Origin: Glycomyces albidus
Lineage (GTDB): Bacteria > Actinomycetota > Actinomycetes > Mycobacteriales > Micromonosporaceae
Direction: 5' to 3'
NCBI RefSeq assembly: GCF_009451885.1
Contig: NZ_WIAO01000022.1
Location: 1 to 64,000, forward strand
Length of the DNA: 64,000 bases
Made by a program: the position numbers and the translations under genes. Position 1 is the first letter of the stretch; each line of letters begins with the position of its first letter. This document shows positions 17,110 through 24,556 of the stretch, in pieces. The notes beneath the pieces are model-generated. The model had not been told where the DNA came from, made no database searches, and saw only the letters and a list, made by a program, of their open reading frames with translations.

Positions 17110-17151
17110 GCGCGGTGGAGACCACCCGGGACTCGTCCCGGGCCGCCGCGC
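17110..17151. promoter_or_regulatory. Nested hairpin in leader region
   Basis: The inner stem CCCGGGAC/GTCCCGGG (17125-17132 with 17135-17142) is nested inside the outer arms GCGCGG (17110-17115) and CCGCGC (17146-17151). It lies 26 nt before a second hairpin and about 95 nt before the next start codon, so it could be part of a folded 5' leader. Confidence 0.4.
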
Positions 17152-17176
17152 AAGGTGATGTTTTGACCGCTTACCA

Positions 17177-17214
17177 CCCCGTGCCCTGACGTGTCCGCAC
17201 GTCAGGGCACGGGG
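17177..17214. terminator. Perfect 17-bp hairpin upstream of the two-TM gene
   Basis: Arms 17177-17193 and 17198-17214 pair perfectly around a TCCG loop. The hairpin stands 31 nt before the start codon at 17245, either as a terminator isolating the following pair of genes or as an attenuator in their leader. No clear T-run follows. Confidence 0.6.
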
Positions 17215-17244
17215 GCTACGAGAAGTAGAGGACGAACGCACACC

Positions 17245-17553
17245 ATGGCCTCCATGCCGTCTGCGCACCGACGCGCCCGCACCTCCCCGGTCGCCGAGAC
17301 CGGACCCGTCACGCTCCGGATGCCGAAGCTCCCGGTCCCGGCGGCCGGGGCGACGCCCCCTCCCCCGCCGCCTTCGCCGGCCGCGGCCGCGGGGCTGCCG
17401 CCGCTGCCCGGCAACTACGTCTGGGCGCTCGTGGCGATGCTGGCCGGCGTCATCGGGCTCCACCTGCTCGGAGCCACGGTCCACGAGGCGATCGCCGTCG
17501 TCGAGGCCCTGGTCGTGCCGCTCGGCATCCTGGTCTGGCGCCGGAGGAAGTAG
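17245..17553 (+). CDS. Small two-TM protein, 102 aa
   Basis: The N-terminal half (about 55 residues) is basic, then proline/alanine-rich. Two hydrophobic helices follow (about 57-75 and 78-96), ending in WRRRK, which predicts both termini in the cytoplasm. No known family is recognised. It is separated by 5 bp from the double-HTH gene, so the two are co-transcribed and probably work together, perhaps as a membrane partner of that regulator. GAGGA lies about 12 nt before the ATG at 17245; an ATG at 17254 is an alternative start. Confidence 0.6.
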   Translation: MASMPSAHRRARTSPVAETGPVTLRMPKLPVPAAGATPPPPPPSPAAAAGLPPLPGNYVWALVAMLAGVIGLHLLGATVHEAIAVVEALVVPLGILVWRRRK

Positions 17554-17558
17554 CACCG

Positions 17559-18824
17559 ATGGCCGCCCCGGGGCGCTTCTACCCGCGGCTGGCCCAGCAC
17601 CTGCTCGCGGAGTTCACGGGCGCACTCCGTGAACTCCGCGAGCGGGCGGGCCTGCCGACCTTCCGCGCGATGAGCCGCCGCACCGGCGTCAGCGCGGCCA
17701 CGCTGTGGCGCGCCGAGTCCGGCGACAGCTACCCGACCCTGCTCGCCACGATCGCCTATGTCGAGGCCTGCGACGGGGACCAGCAGTTGTGGGAGGAGCA
17801 GCACCACGACCTCATGCTGGGCCTGAACGGGAGCGACACCGCCGAACCGGTGGTCTTCGTGCCGTGGCGCGACTACTTCGACCAGGCGAAGCCCGCGCCG
17901 CCGCCGACGGTCAAGACGCTCCGCAAGGAGATGCGGCGCCTGTGGGTCGCGTCCGGTCTGACCCTCCGGGAGATCTCCGAACGCACCAAGATGTTCCGGT
18001 CGATCTCCGGGGAGTACGGGATCGGCGTCTCGACGATCAGCGAGCTGTGCAATCCCGACCAGGTCCGCGTACCGCGGCGGCGGACCCTCCACGGGTTCCT
18101 GCAGGCGGTCGAGGCCGAACCGAGGTCGATCGAGCGGTGGCTCGCCGCCCGGAACCAGTTGGCGGCGAAGCAGGACCCGCACCTGGAAGAGCCGCAGCGC
18201 TTGCCCCTGGGCGTCTCGTCGGCGAAGCCGGTGGTGGTGCCGACGGCCGCCGGCGAGAGCGTCGTGGACCCCGGTCAGCAGCTCCTGGCGCGGTTCCGCC
18301 GGCTGCGCAAGGACCTGGCCAGCCCGGGGAAGGCGTCCTCACCGCCCCGGGTCGCGCGTGTCCTGCAAGGACTCGGCGTGGACGAGCGGACCGCGAACCA
18401 GTTGGCGCAGAGCCCGACCTACTCCTCGACGTTCGTCATGCAGGTCGACCAGACGATGCACAAGGTCATGACGGAGGGGCGCCTGTCCAGCAGCGGAGCG
18501 CCGCTGGCGCTGGAGTTGGCGATCCACCGGGTGGTGGCCTCGTTCCAGCAGCACCTCGAACGGTCGCAGTCGGCGCGGGACCGCGAGCGCGATCAGTACC
18601 GCGGACGCGAACTCCGCGCCGCCCGCACGGACGCCCCGGCCCGGGAGGCGCAGGCCCAGGAGCAGCGCGCCGGCCGGACGGGCGGCGCCGACGCCGCGAA
18701 GCGGGAAGCGCCCGTGTACCGCGGGCGCGAGCAGGAACTGCAGCGGTGGCATGAACGCAACCGGGCCCGGGCGGAACAGCTCCGAAGGGAGCGCGCCGAC
18801 GTGACGGTGTCGCGCCTTCCCTGA
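17559..18824 (+). CDS. Double helix-turn-helix regulator-like protein
   Basis: The 421-residue protein contains two XRE-like HTH segments: residues about 20-65 (with FRAMSRRTGVSAATLWRAE) and about 118-175 (with TLREISERTKM and IGVSTISELC). A middle helical domain (about 225-325) and a long Arg/Glu/Gln-rich, probably coiled C-terminal region (about 330-415) follow. It is likely a DNA-binding protein acting with the small membrane protein encoded 5 bp upstream. GGAGG precedes the ATG by 11 nt. Targets are unknown. Confidence 0.65.
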   Translation: MAAPGRFYPRLAQHLLAEFTGALRELRERAGLPTFRAMSRRTGVSAATLWRAESGDSYPTLLATIAYVEACDGDQQLWEEQHHDLMLGLNGSDTAEPVVFVPWRDYFDQAKPAPPPTVKTLRKEMRRLWVASGLTLREISERTKMFRSISGEYGIGVSTISELCNPDQVRVPRRRTLHGFLQAVEAEPRSIERWLAARNQLAAKQDPHLEEPQRLPLGVSSAKPVVVPTAAGESVVDPGQQLLARFRRLRKDLASPGKASSPPRVARVLQGLGVDERTANQLAQSPTYSSTFVMQVDQTMHKVMTEGRLSSSGAPLALELAIHRVVASFQQHLERSQSARDRERDQYRGRELRAARTDAPAREAQAQEQRAGRTGGADAAKREAPVYRGREQELQRWHERNRARAEQLRRERADVTVSRLP

Positions 18825-18938
18825 GGCCGGGCCGGTTCGCGGGCGGGTGCGACCGCGCCGCGCCGATGTCTGCGCCCGCCGCACCCGGGTCCGCCGGCCG
18901 TCGCGGGCGAGGCGGTCCGGCGTCCGGACGGCGCCGAG

Positions 18939-18969
18939 AACGGGCGGGGCCTACGCGGTCCCGCCCGTT
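18939..18969. terminator. Hairpin terminator
   Basis: AACGGGCGGG (18939-18948) pairs with CCCGCCCGTT (18960-18969), followed by a short T-run, downstream of the double-HTH gene. Confidence 0.7.
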
Positions 18970-19024
18970 TCAGTGTGTCAGCACTGTTCGCGTTGTTCTC
19001 GGTCTCGGTGTCTGGTGAAGAGCT

Positions 19025-19050
19025 CGGGGAGGCCCCCACCGGCCTCCCCG
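19025..19050. terminator. Hairpin terminator for the minus-strand gene
   Basis: CGGGGAGGCC (19025-19034) pairs with GGCCTCCCCG (19041-19050) just beyond the stop codon of the minus-strand 121-residue protein. Confidence 0.7.
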
Positions 19051-19055
19051 AAGCT

Positions 19056-19421
19056 CTATCCCACCAATGGAGCAAGGTCTTCGGGAGCGCGTGCTCCTAA
19101 GCGGAACCGCGCCGTGTAGATGTTGCCGTCGCGGATCCAGGCGAGCTGGAGCGAGGCGAACATGTCGTCCAGGATGTCCTCGTCGGGGAGCCCGTAGTGC
19201 TCGCCGAGGCTGCGTCCGCGGTAGTGCCACAGGAGTCCTGCCTGGACCTGGGCGGCGTCCGCGGTGTGCTTCCCGCAGGAGCGGGCGCAGCGGTACAGCA
19301 CCTGGCCGCTGCGGTCGTACTCGATCGCCATCACCTGTTGGCACATAGAGCTCCGCAGCTTCCCGGCCGCGGCCGCCTGCAGCAACGTCTGCGCCTCGAG
19401 ACGTTCCATATGGAACCCCAC
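19056..19421 (-). CDS. Hypothetical protein, 121 aa
   Basis: No family is recognised. The sequence looks like a compact soluble protein with alternating strands and helices: an N-terminal helix (EAQTLLQAAAAG), strands around IEYDRSGQVLYRC, and a C-terminal helix-strand part ending in IYTARFRLG. Two Cys residues (CARSC) sit four apart. It lies in the XRE/DUF397 regulatory neighbourhood. GGAG lies 4 nt before the GTG at 19421; an ATG at 19409 is the alternative start. Confidence 0.55.
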   Translation of the reverse strand: MGFHMERLEAQTLLQAAAAGKLRSSMCQQVMAIEYDRSGQVLYRCARSCGKHTADAAQVQAGLLWHYRGRSLGEHYGLPDEDILDDMFASLQLAWIRDGNIYTARFRLGARAPEDLAPLVG

Positions 19422-19879
19422 CCCTCTCCGGGCGACGATGGGGCCTCACCGCAGCGGGCCCATGACGATGACTGGATCTTCAGTTGTGCGATGCGCGACG
19501 CGCCTTCGCGAAGGCGATTGCCCGCCGCCCCGGAGGTTTCGGCCGGTTCCGCCTGTCGCTGCCCGAAGCGTCGGTTAGCGGCATTTGAGTCCGTGACTAC
19601 GGTCGCACACCTTGCACGGCCATGTCTATGTGCATTGTCACATTCATCGTAACATGCATCGACACCGGGCGGATGCACGTGCATCTGCGCGTCCATCCTC
19701 ATGTGCAGTCACTGTCTGTAATGTGCAACACTGAACCCGATCGACGGCAGGGATGTCGGAAACGTCCGCCGCAAGCACCGTCTGATAGGCCCGCGGCAAC
19801 CGATTCCAGCTCCTCCGGCGTCGGTCTTGGAACAGGAGAGTCCGGCCGGACGTACCGGCCACTGGTGGAAGGAATCTCT
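19422..19879. other. Gene-free regulatory stretch upstream of the DUF397 gene
   Basis: No gene is seen. The central part (19615-19740) is AT-richer and holds the ATGTGCA repeat cluster listed separately. The right end contains the leader and GGAAGGA ribosome-binding site of the DUF397 gene. Confidence 0.6.
19628..19727. promoter_or_regulatory. ATGTGCA repeat cluster, candidate operator
   Basis: ATGTGCA occurs at 19628-19634, 19701-19707 and 19721-19727 (the last two 20 bp apart, about two helical turns), with the perfect palindrome GATGCACGTGCATC at 19672-19685 between them. TGTAAT at 19717-19722 could be a -10 box. The cluster lies between the minus-strand 121-residue gene and the plus-strand DUF397/XRE genes, where a WhiJ-like regulator would be expected to bind. 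Confidence 0.4.
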
Positions 19880-20125
19880 ATGGACAAGGCACGCAACGGA
19901 ATCCCGGCAGGGGAACTCCCTTCGTCGCTGGCATGGCGCAAGAGCAGCCGCAGTGGACCCAACGGCGGCAACTGCGTCGAGCTGGCCGCGCTGCCCGGCG
20001 GGGACGAGATCGCGGTGCGCAACTCCCGCTTCCCCGAGGGCCCGGCCCTCATCTACACGGTCGGTGAGATCCGCGCGCTCGTCGAGGGCGCGAAGGACGG
20101 CGAGTTCGACGACCTGATCGTCTAG
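19880..20125 (+). CDS. DUF397 protein (WhiJ-system partner)
   Basis: The 81-residue protein carries the full DUF397 signature: LAWRKSSRSGPNGGNCVELA, then the VRNSRFPEGPAL strand region and a C-terminal helix. DUF397 proteins are small partners of XRE/DUF5753 regulators in actinomycete development and antibiotic control (WhiJ-like systems). The partner regulator lies 114 bp downstream on the same strand; the more usual order is regulator first. GGAAGGA precedes the ATG at 19880 by 6 nt. Confidence 0.9.
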   Translation: MDKARNGIPAGELPSSLAWRKSSRSGPNGGNCVELAALPGGDEIAVRNSRFPEGPALIYTVGEIRALVEGAKDGEFDDLIV

Positions 20126-20239
20126 GACGCACGGCGGAAGCCCAAGGGCCGCACTCTCACCCTGGCAGGAACGGCCGCACCGGCTACCCTGTCAGGGTGA
20201 GTTCGTTACCGGCGGATCATCGGAGAGGAGGCGGCCGGA

Positions 20240-21116
20240 ATGGCGAAAGAGGACAATCCCACCGGGGCCACGGCCCTGCGGATGATGATCGGCGGGCAGC
20301 TCCGCCGGCTCCGCGAGGCCGCGAAGATCACGCGCGGTGAGGCCGCCTACGAGATCCGCGGGTCCGAATCCAAGATCAGCCGCATGGAGCTGGGCCGGGT
20401 CTCCTTCCGGCTCAGGGACGTCGAAGACCTCATGGTCATGTACGGCGTCACCGACGAGGCCGAGATCGAGCGCGTCGTGTCGCTGTGCCGCGAAGCCAAC
20501 CGGCCGAGCTGGTGGCACCGGTACGGCGACGCCCTGCCCGACTGGTTCAGCGCCTACCTCGACATGGAGACCGCCGCCTCCACGATCCGCACCTACGAGG
20601 TCCAGCTCGTCCCCGGCCTGCTCCAGTCCCGCGACTACGCCCGCGCCCTGCTCATGCTCGGCTACGGGCACACCCCACTCCAGGAGATCGACCACCGCAT
20701 CGACGTGCGGATGGCGCGGCAGAAGATCCTCGACCGCGAGCGCGAGCCCGCGACACTGTGGTCGGTCATCGACGAGGCCGCGCTGCACCGGCCCTTCGGC
20801 GGGCGGGGCGTCATGCGCGACCAGCTCAACTCGCTCATCGAGGCGTGCGACCGGCCCAACGTCCGCATCCAGATCGTGCCCTTCACGAGCGGCGCCCACT
20901 CCGGGGCCGGCACGCCGTTCACCTGGCTGCGCTTCGCCTACCCGGAGCTGAAGGACGGTCATCTACATGGAGCACCTCACCGGCGGCCTGTACCTCGACC
21001 GCGACGCCGATGTGGACGCCTACCAGGCGGCGATGGAGCACCTGTGCGTCCAGGCCGCCCAGCCGCGCGAGACGCCCGACATCATTCGCCGGATCATCCG
21101 GGACCACTACTCCTAG
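20240..21116 (+). CDS. XRE-family regulator with DUF5753, apparent frameshift at about 20957
   Basis: The N-terminal XRE HTH (residues about 15-70, with ITRGEAAYEIRGSESKISRME) is followed by a DUF5753 domain with YEVQLVPGLLQSRDYARALL and the IQIVPF strand. Up to residue about 239 (FAYPELKD) the frame is normal. The family C terminus then continues one base later: from 20958 the shifted frame reads VIYMEHLTGGLYLDRDADVD and ends at TAG 21114-21116, while the original frame runs to 21154 with arginine-rich nonsense. One extra G near 20957 explains this. AGGAGG precedes the ATG by 8 nt. Confidence 0.8.
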
Positions 21117-21203
21117 TGACCGGCGCCGGCGCCTGGACGCTCTCGCCCAGGTGAAACAAGTTCACTCGATCGAGTGATCCCTATCGTTGACCCGAACACG
21201 ACG

Positions 21204-21233
21204 AAGGCGCGCATCCGGCCCGGTGCGCGCCTT
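21204..21233. terminator. Bidirectional hairpin terminator
   Basis: AAGGCGCGCA (21204-21213) pairs with TGCGCGCCTT (21224-21233) around a 10-nt loop between convergent genes. Confidence 0.75.
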
Positions 21234-21248
21234 TCGTGCGTGTGGGAG

Positions 21249-22067
21249 CTACTCCTTGTACCCGACGCCCATCATGATGATGCGCTGGTAGTCCTCGAGA
21301 TCCTCCACGGCCGGGACGTCCGGGTTCTCGACGCCGCCGACCCATCGGGCGGGGAACTCGATCCCCGGAGGCACCAGGGGCAGCCCCTGGAAGTGCGCCT
21401 CGATCTCCTCGGGCGTGCGGGCCCACCCGTTGCCGAGGACCTCGACGCAGGACTTCTCCATCGCCTTCTGCTCCGGCCAGCCGGTGTCGGCGAAGTCGGT
21501 GATGTGCAGGTACGACCCGCTCGGGCAGGCGTCCAGCAGCGTCCGGATCCACGACCCCGGGTCCTCGCTGGGGTGGAAGTGCATCATCAGGCCGACGATC
21601 ATCAGCCCGACCGGGCGGGAGAAGTCGATCATCTCGTTGACCTCGGCGTCGCCCAGGATCGACTCGGGCTCGCGCAGGTCGGCGGTCACGATGGTCGTGC
21701 TCTTGTTGTCCGCCAGCAGGGCCCGGCCGTGCGCCAGCACGATCGGGTCGTTGTCGACGTACACGACCTTCGCGTCCGGGTTGATGCGCTGGGCCACCTG
21801 GTGCGTGTTCTCCATCGTCGGCAGGCCGGCGCCGATGTCGAGGAACTGGTCGATGCCCTGCCGGGCGACGTACTCCACGCCCTTCTTGAGGCCGAGGCGG
21901 TTGTCCTGGCTCGCCTCCTTGATCCGCGGAACGTGCTGCGCGATGACGGCCGCCCCTTCACGGTCGACCGCGAAGTTGTCTTTGCCACCGAGGGTCGCGT
22001 CGTAGACGCGGGCGATGGTGGGCTTGGAGATGTCGAAATCGGGCACGTATTCGTCGTTGTCTGCCAT
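21249..22067 (-). CDS. DUF574 (PF04672) SAM-dependent methyltransferase
   Basis: The 272-residue protein matches the actinomycete DUF574 methyltransferases: N-terminal PTIARVYDATLGGKDNFAVDR, a Rossmann motif QFLDIGAGLP, the second motif VVYVDNDPIVLAHGR, and VGLMIVGLMMHF. The substrate is unknown. These genes are abundant in actinomycetes, often near XRE/DUF397 loci as here. I chose the ATG at 22067 (MADNDEYV), which follows GAGGCGGAG; the longer 305-residue frame has a non-family N-terminal extension. Confidence 0.87.
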   Translation of the reverse strand: MADNDEYVPDFDISKPTIARVYDATLGGKDNFAVDREGAAVIAQHVPRIKEASQDNRLGLKKGVEYVARQGIDQFLDIGAGLPTMENTHQVAQRINPDAKVVYVDNDPIVLAHGRALLADNKSTTIVTADLREPESILGDAEVNEMIDFSRPVGLMIVGLMMHFHPSEDPGSWIRTLLDACPSGSYLHITDFADTGWPEQKAMEKSCVEVLGNGWARTPEEIEAHFQGLPLVPPGIEFPARWVGGVENPDVPAVEDLEDYQRIIMMGVGYKE

Positions 22068-22230
22068 CGGCTCCGCCTCGTCGTCGAAGGTACGTTGAGC
22101 ACATGGTACGACCTTGATCACAATGCCGCACTGCGGGATGGACTCCTCCAGCCACAGAAGAACCATTGCAGCGCAAAAGAACCAACCGGCTCATCAACCA
22201 CTGTCGACGGCTGCGGGCGCAGAGGCAACA

Positions 22231-22265
22231 GCGCAGGGCCCGGCCGAAAGGCCAGGCCCCTGCGC
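22231..22265. terminator. Hairpin terminator for the LCP gene
   Basis: On the minus strand GCGCAGGG-GCCTGGCC and GGCCGGGC-CCTGCGC form a long, nearly perfect stem with a TTTC loop, 10 bp after the LCP stop. Confidence 0.75.
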
Positions 22266-22275
22266 TCGACGACGC

Positions 22276-23436
22276 CTACTCCTCCGCGGCCTCGCCGCCG
22301 ACGAGGTCGGGGTGCTCGGTGATCCACGCGCTCACGGTGTCCTCCCGGATCGCGTCCCAGAGGGTCGTCGCCTCCGGGTTGTCGTTCTCGGGGTTCTCGA
22401 GGTCGTACGTGTAGACGACGACGGACTCGCCGTCCATCGTGTCGGTGCCGAGGTTCGGCGTGGTCATGAAGACCAGGTCGTCGCTGCGCAGGTCCATGAG
22501 GCTGATCGCGGTCGACACGACGTTGAACTCGGTGTCCACTTTGACCGCGTCCGAGGTGGACTCGATGAAGCTCGTGAGCCTGCTGCGGCTGGTGAGGACG
22601 CCCGCGCTCAGCGCGGAGTCCATGATGGCCTTGATGAGCTGCTGCTGGTGCTGCATGCGGGCGAAGTCGCCGCGGTTCCACTGGTAGCGCTGGCGCACGT
22701 AGTCGAGCGCGGCCTCGCCGTCGAGCTCGGTCGGGCCCGCCGGGAAGAACCGGTGGTCGCCGTGGATCGAGGTGACGCCGGTCTCGTCGTAGTAGTCGGG
22801 GGCGTCGGCCGGCTCGATGTCCAGGGTGACGCCGCCGAGGGCGTCGACGACCTGGACGAGGCCGGCGAAGTCGATCTCGACCACGTGGTCGATGCGGACG
22901 CCGGTGAAGCCCTCGACGGTGAGCACGGTGAGCGGGATGCCGCCCCAGTGGTACGCGGCGTTGAACTTCGCGTTCGAGCCGGTGTACTCGGGGTAGTTGC
23001 TGGCCGCGGCGTACTCGGGGATGTGCACGTACAGGTCGCGCGGGATCGAGACGCCGTACGCCTCCGTGCCGTCCTCGTTGACGTGCATGAGGATGACCGT
23101 GTCGGAGCGGGCGTCCTCCTCGGAGTTGCCCTCGCGGTGGTCGGAGCCGATGACGAGGATGTTCAGGGCCTCGTTGAGCCGGTCGGGGCGGTCGTCCTCG
23201 GGGATCGCCTCGAGGTCGAACGGGCGCTCGAGGTCCGCGTCGGTGGTCCTGGCGGTCGACCAGATCGCGAAACCGCCGCCGGTGGCCGCGATGGAGGCCA
23301 CGAGGCCGATCCCGGAGCCGATGAGGCCCCGCCGGGTCGGTCCGCCGGCCGCCGCTGCGGCGACGCGCGCGCCTCCGCCGCCACCGGCGGGCGGCACCGA
23401 GGCGCTGCCGCGGTAGTTGGAACCGGAATACGTCAT
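22276..23436 (-). CDS. LytR-CpsA-Psr (LCP) family glycopolymer ligase
   Basis: LCP enzymes move undecaprenyl-linked glycopolymers onto peptidoglycan outside the membrane. The 386-residue protein has a glycine-rich cytoplasmic N terminus, one TM (about 38-60) and the LCP domain: ILVIGSDHRE, the ARSDTVILMHV core, the SIPRDLYV motif, FAGLVQVVDALGGV and ALDYVRQRY. It sits with sugar-nucleotide and glycosyltransferase genes and probably attaches their product. TAAGCT (23443-23448) lies 6 nt before the ATG at 23436, suggesting a leaderless start. Confidence 0.9.
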   Translation of the reverse strand: MTYSGSNYRGSASVPPAGGGGGARVAAAAAGGPTRRGLIGSGIGLVASIAATGGGFAIWSTARTTDADLERPFDLEAIPEDDRPDRLNEALNILVIGSDHREGNSEEDARSDTVILMHVNEDGTEAYGVSIPRDLYVHIPEYAAASNYPEYTGSNAKFNAAYHWGGIPLTVLTVEGFTGVRIDHVVEIDFAGLVQVVDALGGVTLDIEPADAPDYYDETGVTSIHGDHRFFPAGPTELDGEAALDYVRQRYQWNRGDFARMQHQQQLIKAIMDSALSAGVLTSRSRLTSFIESTSDAVKVDTEFNVVSTAISLMDLRSDDLVFMTTPNLGTDTMDGESVVVYTYDLENPENDNPEATTLWDAIREDTVSAWITEHPDLVGGEAAEE

Positions 23437-23505
23437 GGGGCCAGCTTACGTGGTGTCCGCCCGCGCAACGGGACCGCGCACGCGGGGTCGGACATCGGAG
23501 AACGC

Positions 23506-24474
23506 TCAGATGGCAGTGAGCCGGCCCGCGTCGCGCCGCGCCGCGAAGTAGTCGATGGTGGCCTTGAGGCCCGACTCGTAGTGGACCTGCGGCTCGTATC
23601 CGAGCAGCTCGCGGGCCGCGGTGAGGTCGGGGCGGCGCCGCTCGGGGTCGTCGGAGGGCCGGTCGGTGTACTCGATCGTCGAGGACGAGCCGGTCAGGCG
23701 CAGGACGACCTCGGCCATCTCGCGGACGGTGAGCTCGTACTCGGTGCCGAGGTTCACCGGGCCGTACTCGCCGGACTCGAGCAGCAGGACCAGGCCGGCG
23801 ACCAGGTCGTCGACGTAGCACAGCGAGCGGGTCTGGGAGCCGTCGCCGTGGATGGTCAGGGGCTCGCCGGCGAGCGCCTGGGTGATGAAGCTGGGGACGA
23901 CGCGGCCGTCGTCGGGGCGCATCCGCGGGCCGTACGTGTTGAAGATCCGCACGATCGCCGCGTCGAGGCCCTTGTGGCGGTGGTAGGCCGCGACCGCGGC
24001 CTCCGAGAAGCGCTTGGCCTCGTCGTAGCAGGAGCGGACCCCGATCGGGTTCACGTTGCCCCAGTAGGACTCCGGCTGCGGGTGGACGAGCGGGTCGCCG
24101 TAGACCTCGGAGGTCGAGGCCATGAGGAAGCGGGCGCCGTCGGCGAGCGCGCGGTCGAGCGCGTGCAGGGTGCCGATCGAGTCGACGCGGAGGATCTCCA
24201 CCGGGAGGGTCGCGAAGTCGACCGGGCTGGCCGGGCACGCGAAGTGCAGGACGGCGTCGAAGGGCGCGTCGCCGACGGGGAGGCCCTCGGTGACGTCGGC
24301 CTCGACGACGGTGAGCCGCTCGTGGGGCTCGAGGTTGTCGCGGGAGCCGGTGGAGAAGTTGTCGACAGCGGTCACGTCGCAGCCCTTCGCCAGGAGCGCG
24401 TCGACCAGGTGGCTCCCCACCAGGCCCGCGCCGCCCGTGACGAGGATGCGGCTGCCGGTTCCGTAAGTAGTCAT
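23506..24474 (-). CDS. NAD-dependent epimerase/dehydratase, UDP-glucuronate decarboxylase-like
   Basis: This extended SDR enzyme (322 residues) has the NAD motif GGAGLVGSH, the [11 protein letters not shown] segment typical of UDP-glucuronate decarboxylases (UXS), the [10 protein letters not shown] strand, the catalytic SCYDEAKR (Tyr-x-x-x-Lys) and [14 protein letters not shown] enzymes make UDP-xylose; a related UDP-sugar epimerase is possible. The ATG at 24474 is adopted; TAATCT (24484-24489) lies 9 nt upstream, so the 5' leader is very short. It is the second gene of the minus-strand envelope set. Confidence 0.85.
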   Translation of the reverse strand: MTTYGTGSRILVTGGAGLVGSHLVDALLAKGCDVTAVDNFSTGSRDNLEPHERLTVVEADVTEGLPVGDAPFDAVLHFACPASPVDFATLPVEILRVDSIGTLHALDRALADGARFLMASTSEVYGDPLVHPQPESYWGNVNPIGVRSCYDEAKRFSEAAVAAYHRHKGLDAAIVRIFNTYGPRMRPDDGRVVPSFITQALAGEPLTIHGDGSQTRSLCYVDDLVAGLVLLLESGEYGPVNLGTEYELTVREMAEVVLRLTGSSSTIEYTDRPSDDPERRRPDLTAARELLGYEPQVHYESGLKATIDYFAARRDAGRLTAI

Positions 24475-24556
24475 CAAGATCCAAGATTATCAGGGTTGGC
24501 CTGGCGTTCACCTGGGCGCAGGCTGTGGATTCGCTCGATACACGCCCTTGTGCGCG

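Larger units (their letters stand above)
16695..17244. other. Low-GC gene-poor patch with leader hairpins
   Basis: The stretch 16695-17100 is clearly poorer in GC than its surroundings. A minus-strand frame (16693-17004, TTG start, 103 codons) uses AT-rich codons, has no good ribosome-binding site and matches no family I know; it could be the remnant of a transferred gene. The right part (17100-17244) holds two strong hairpins ahead of the next gene, listed separately. Confidence 0.45.
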
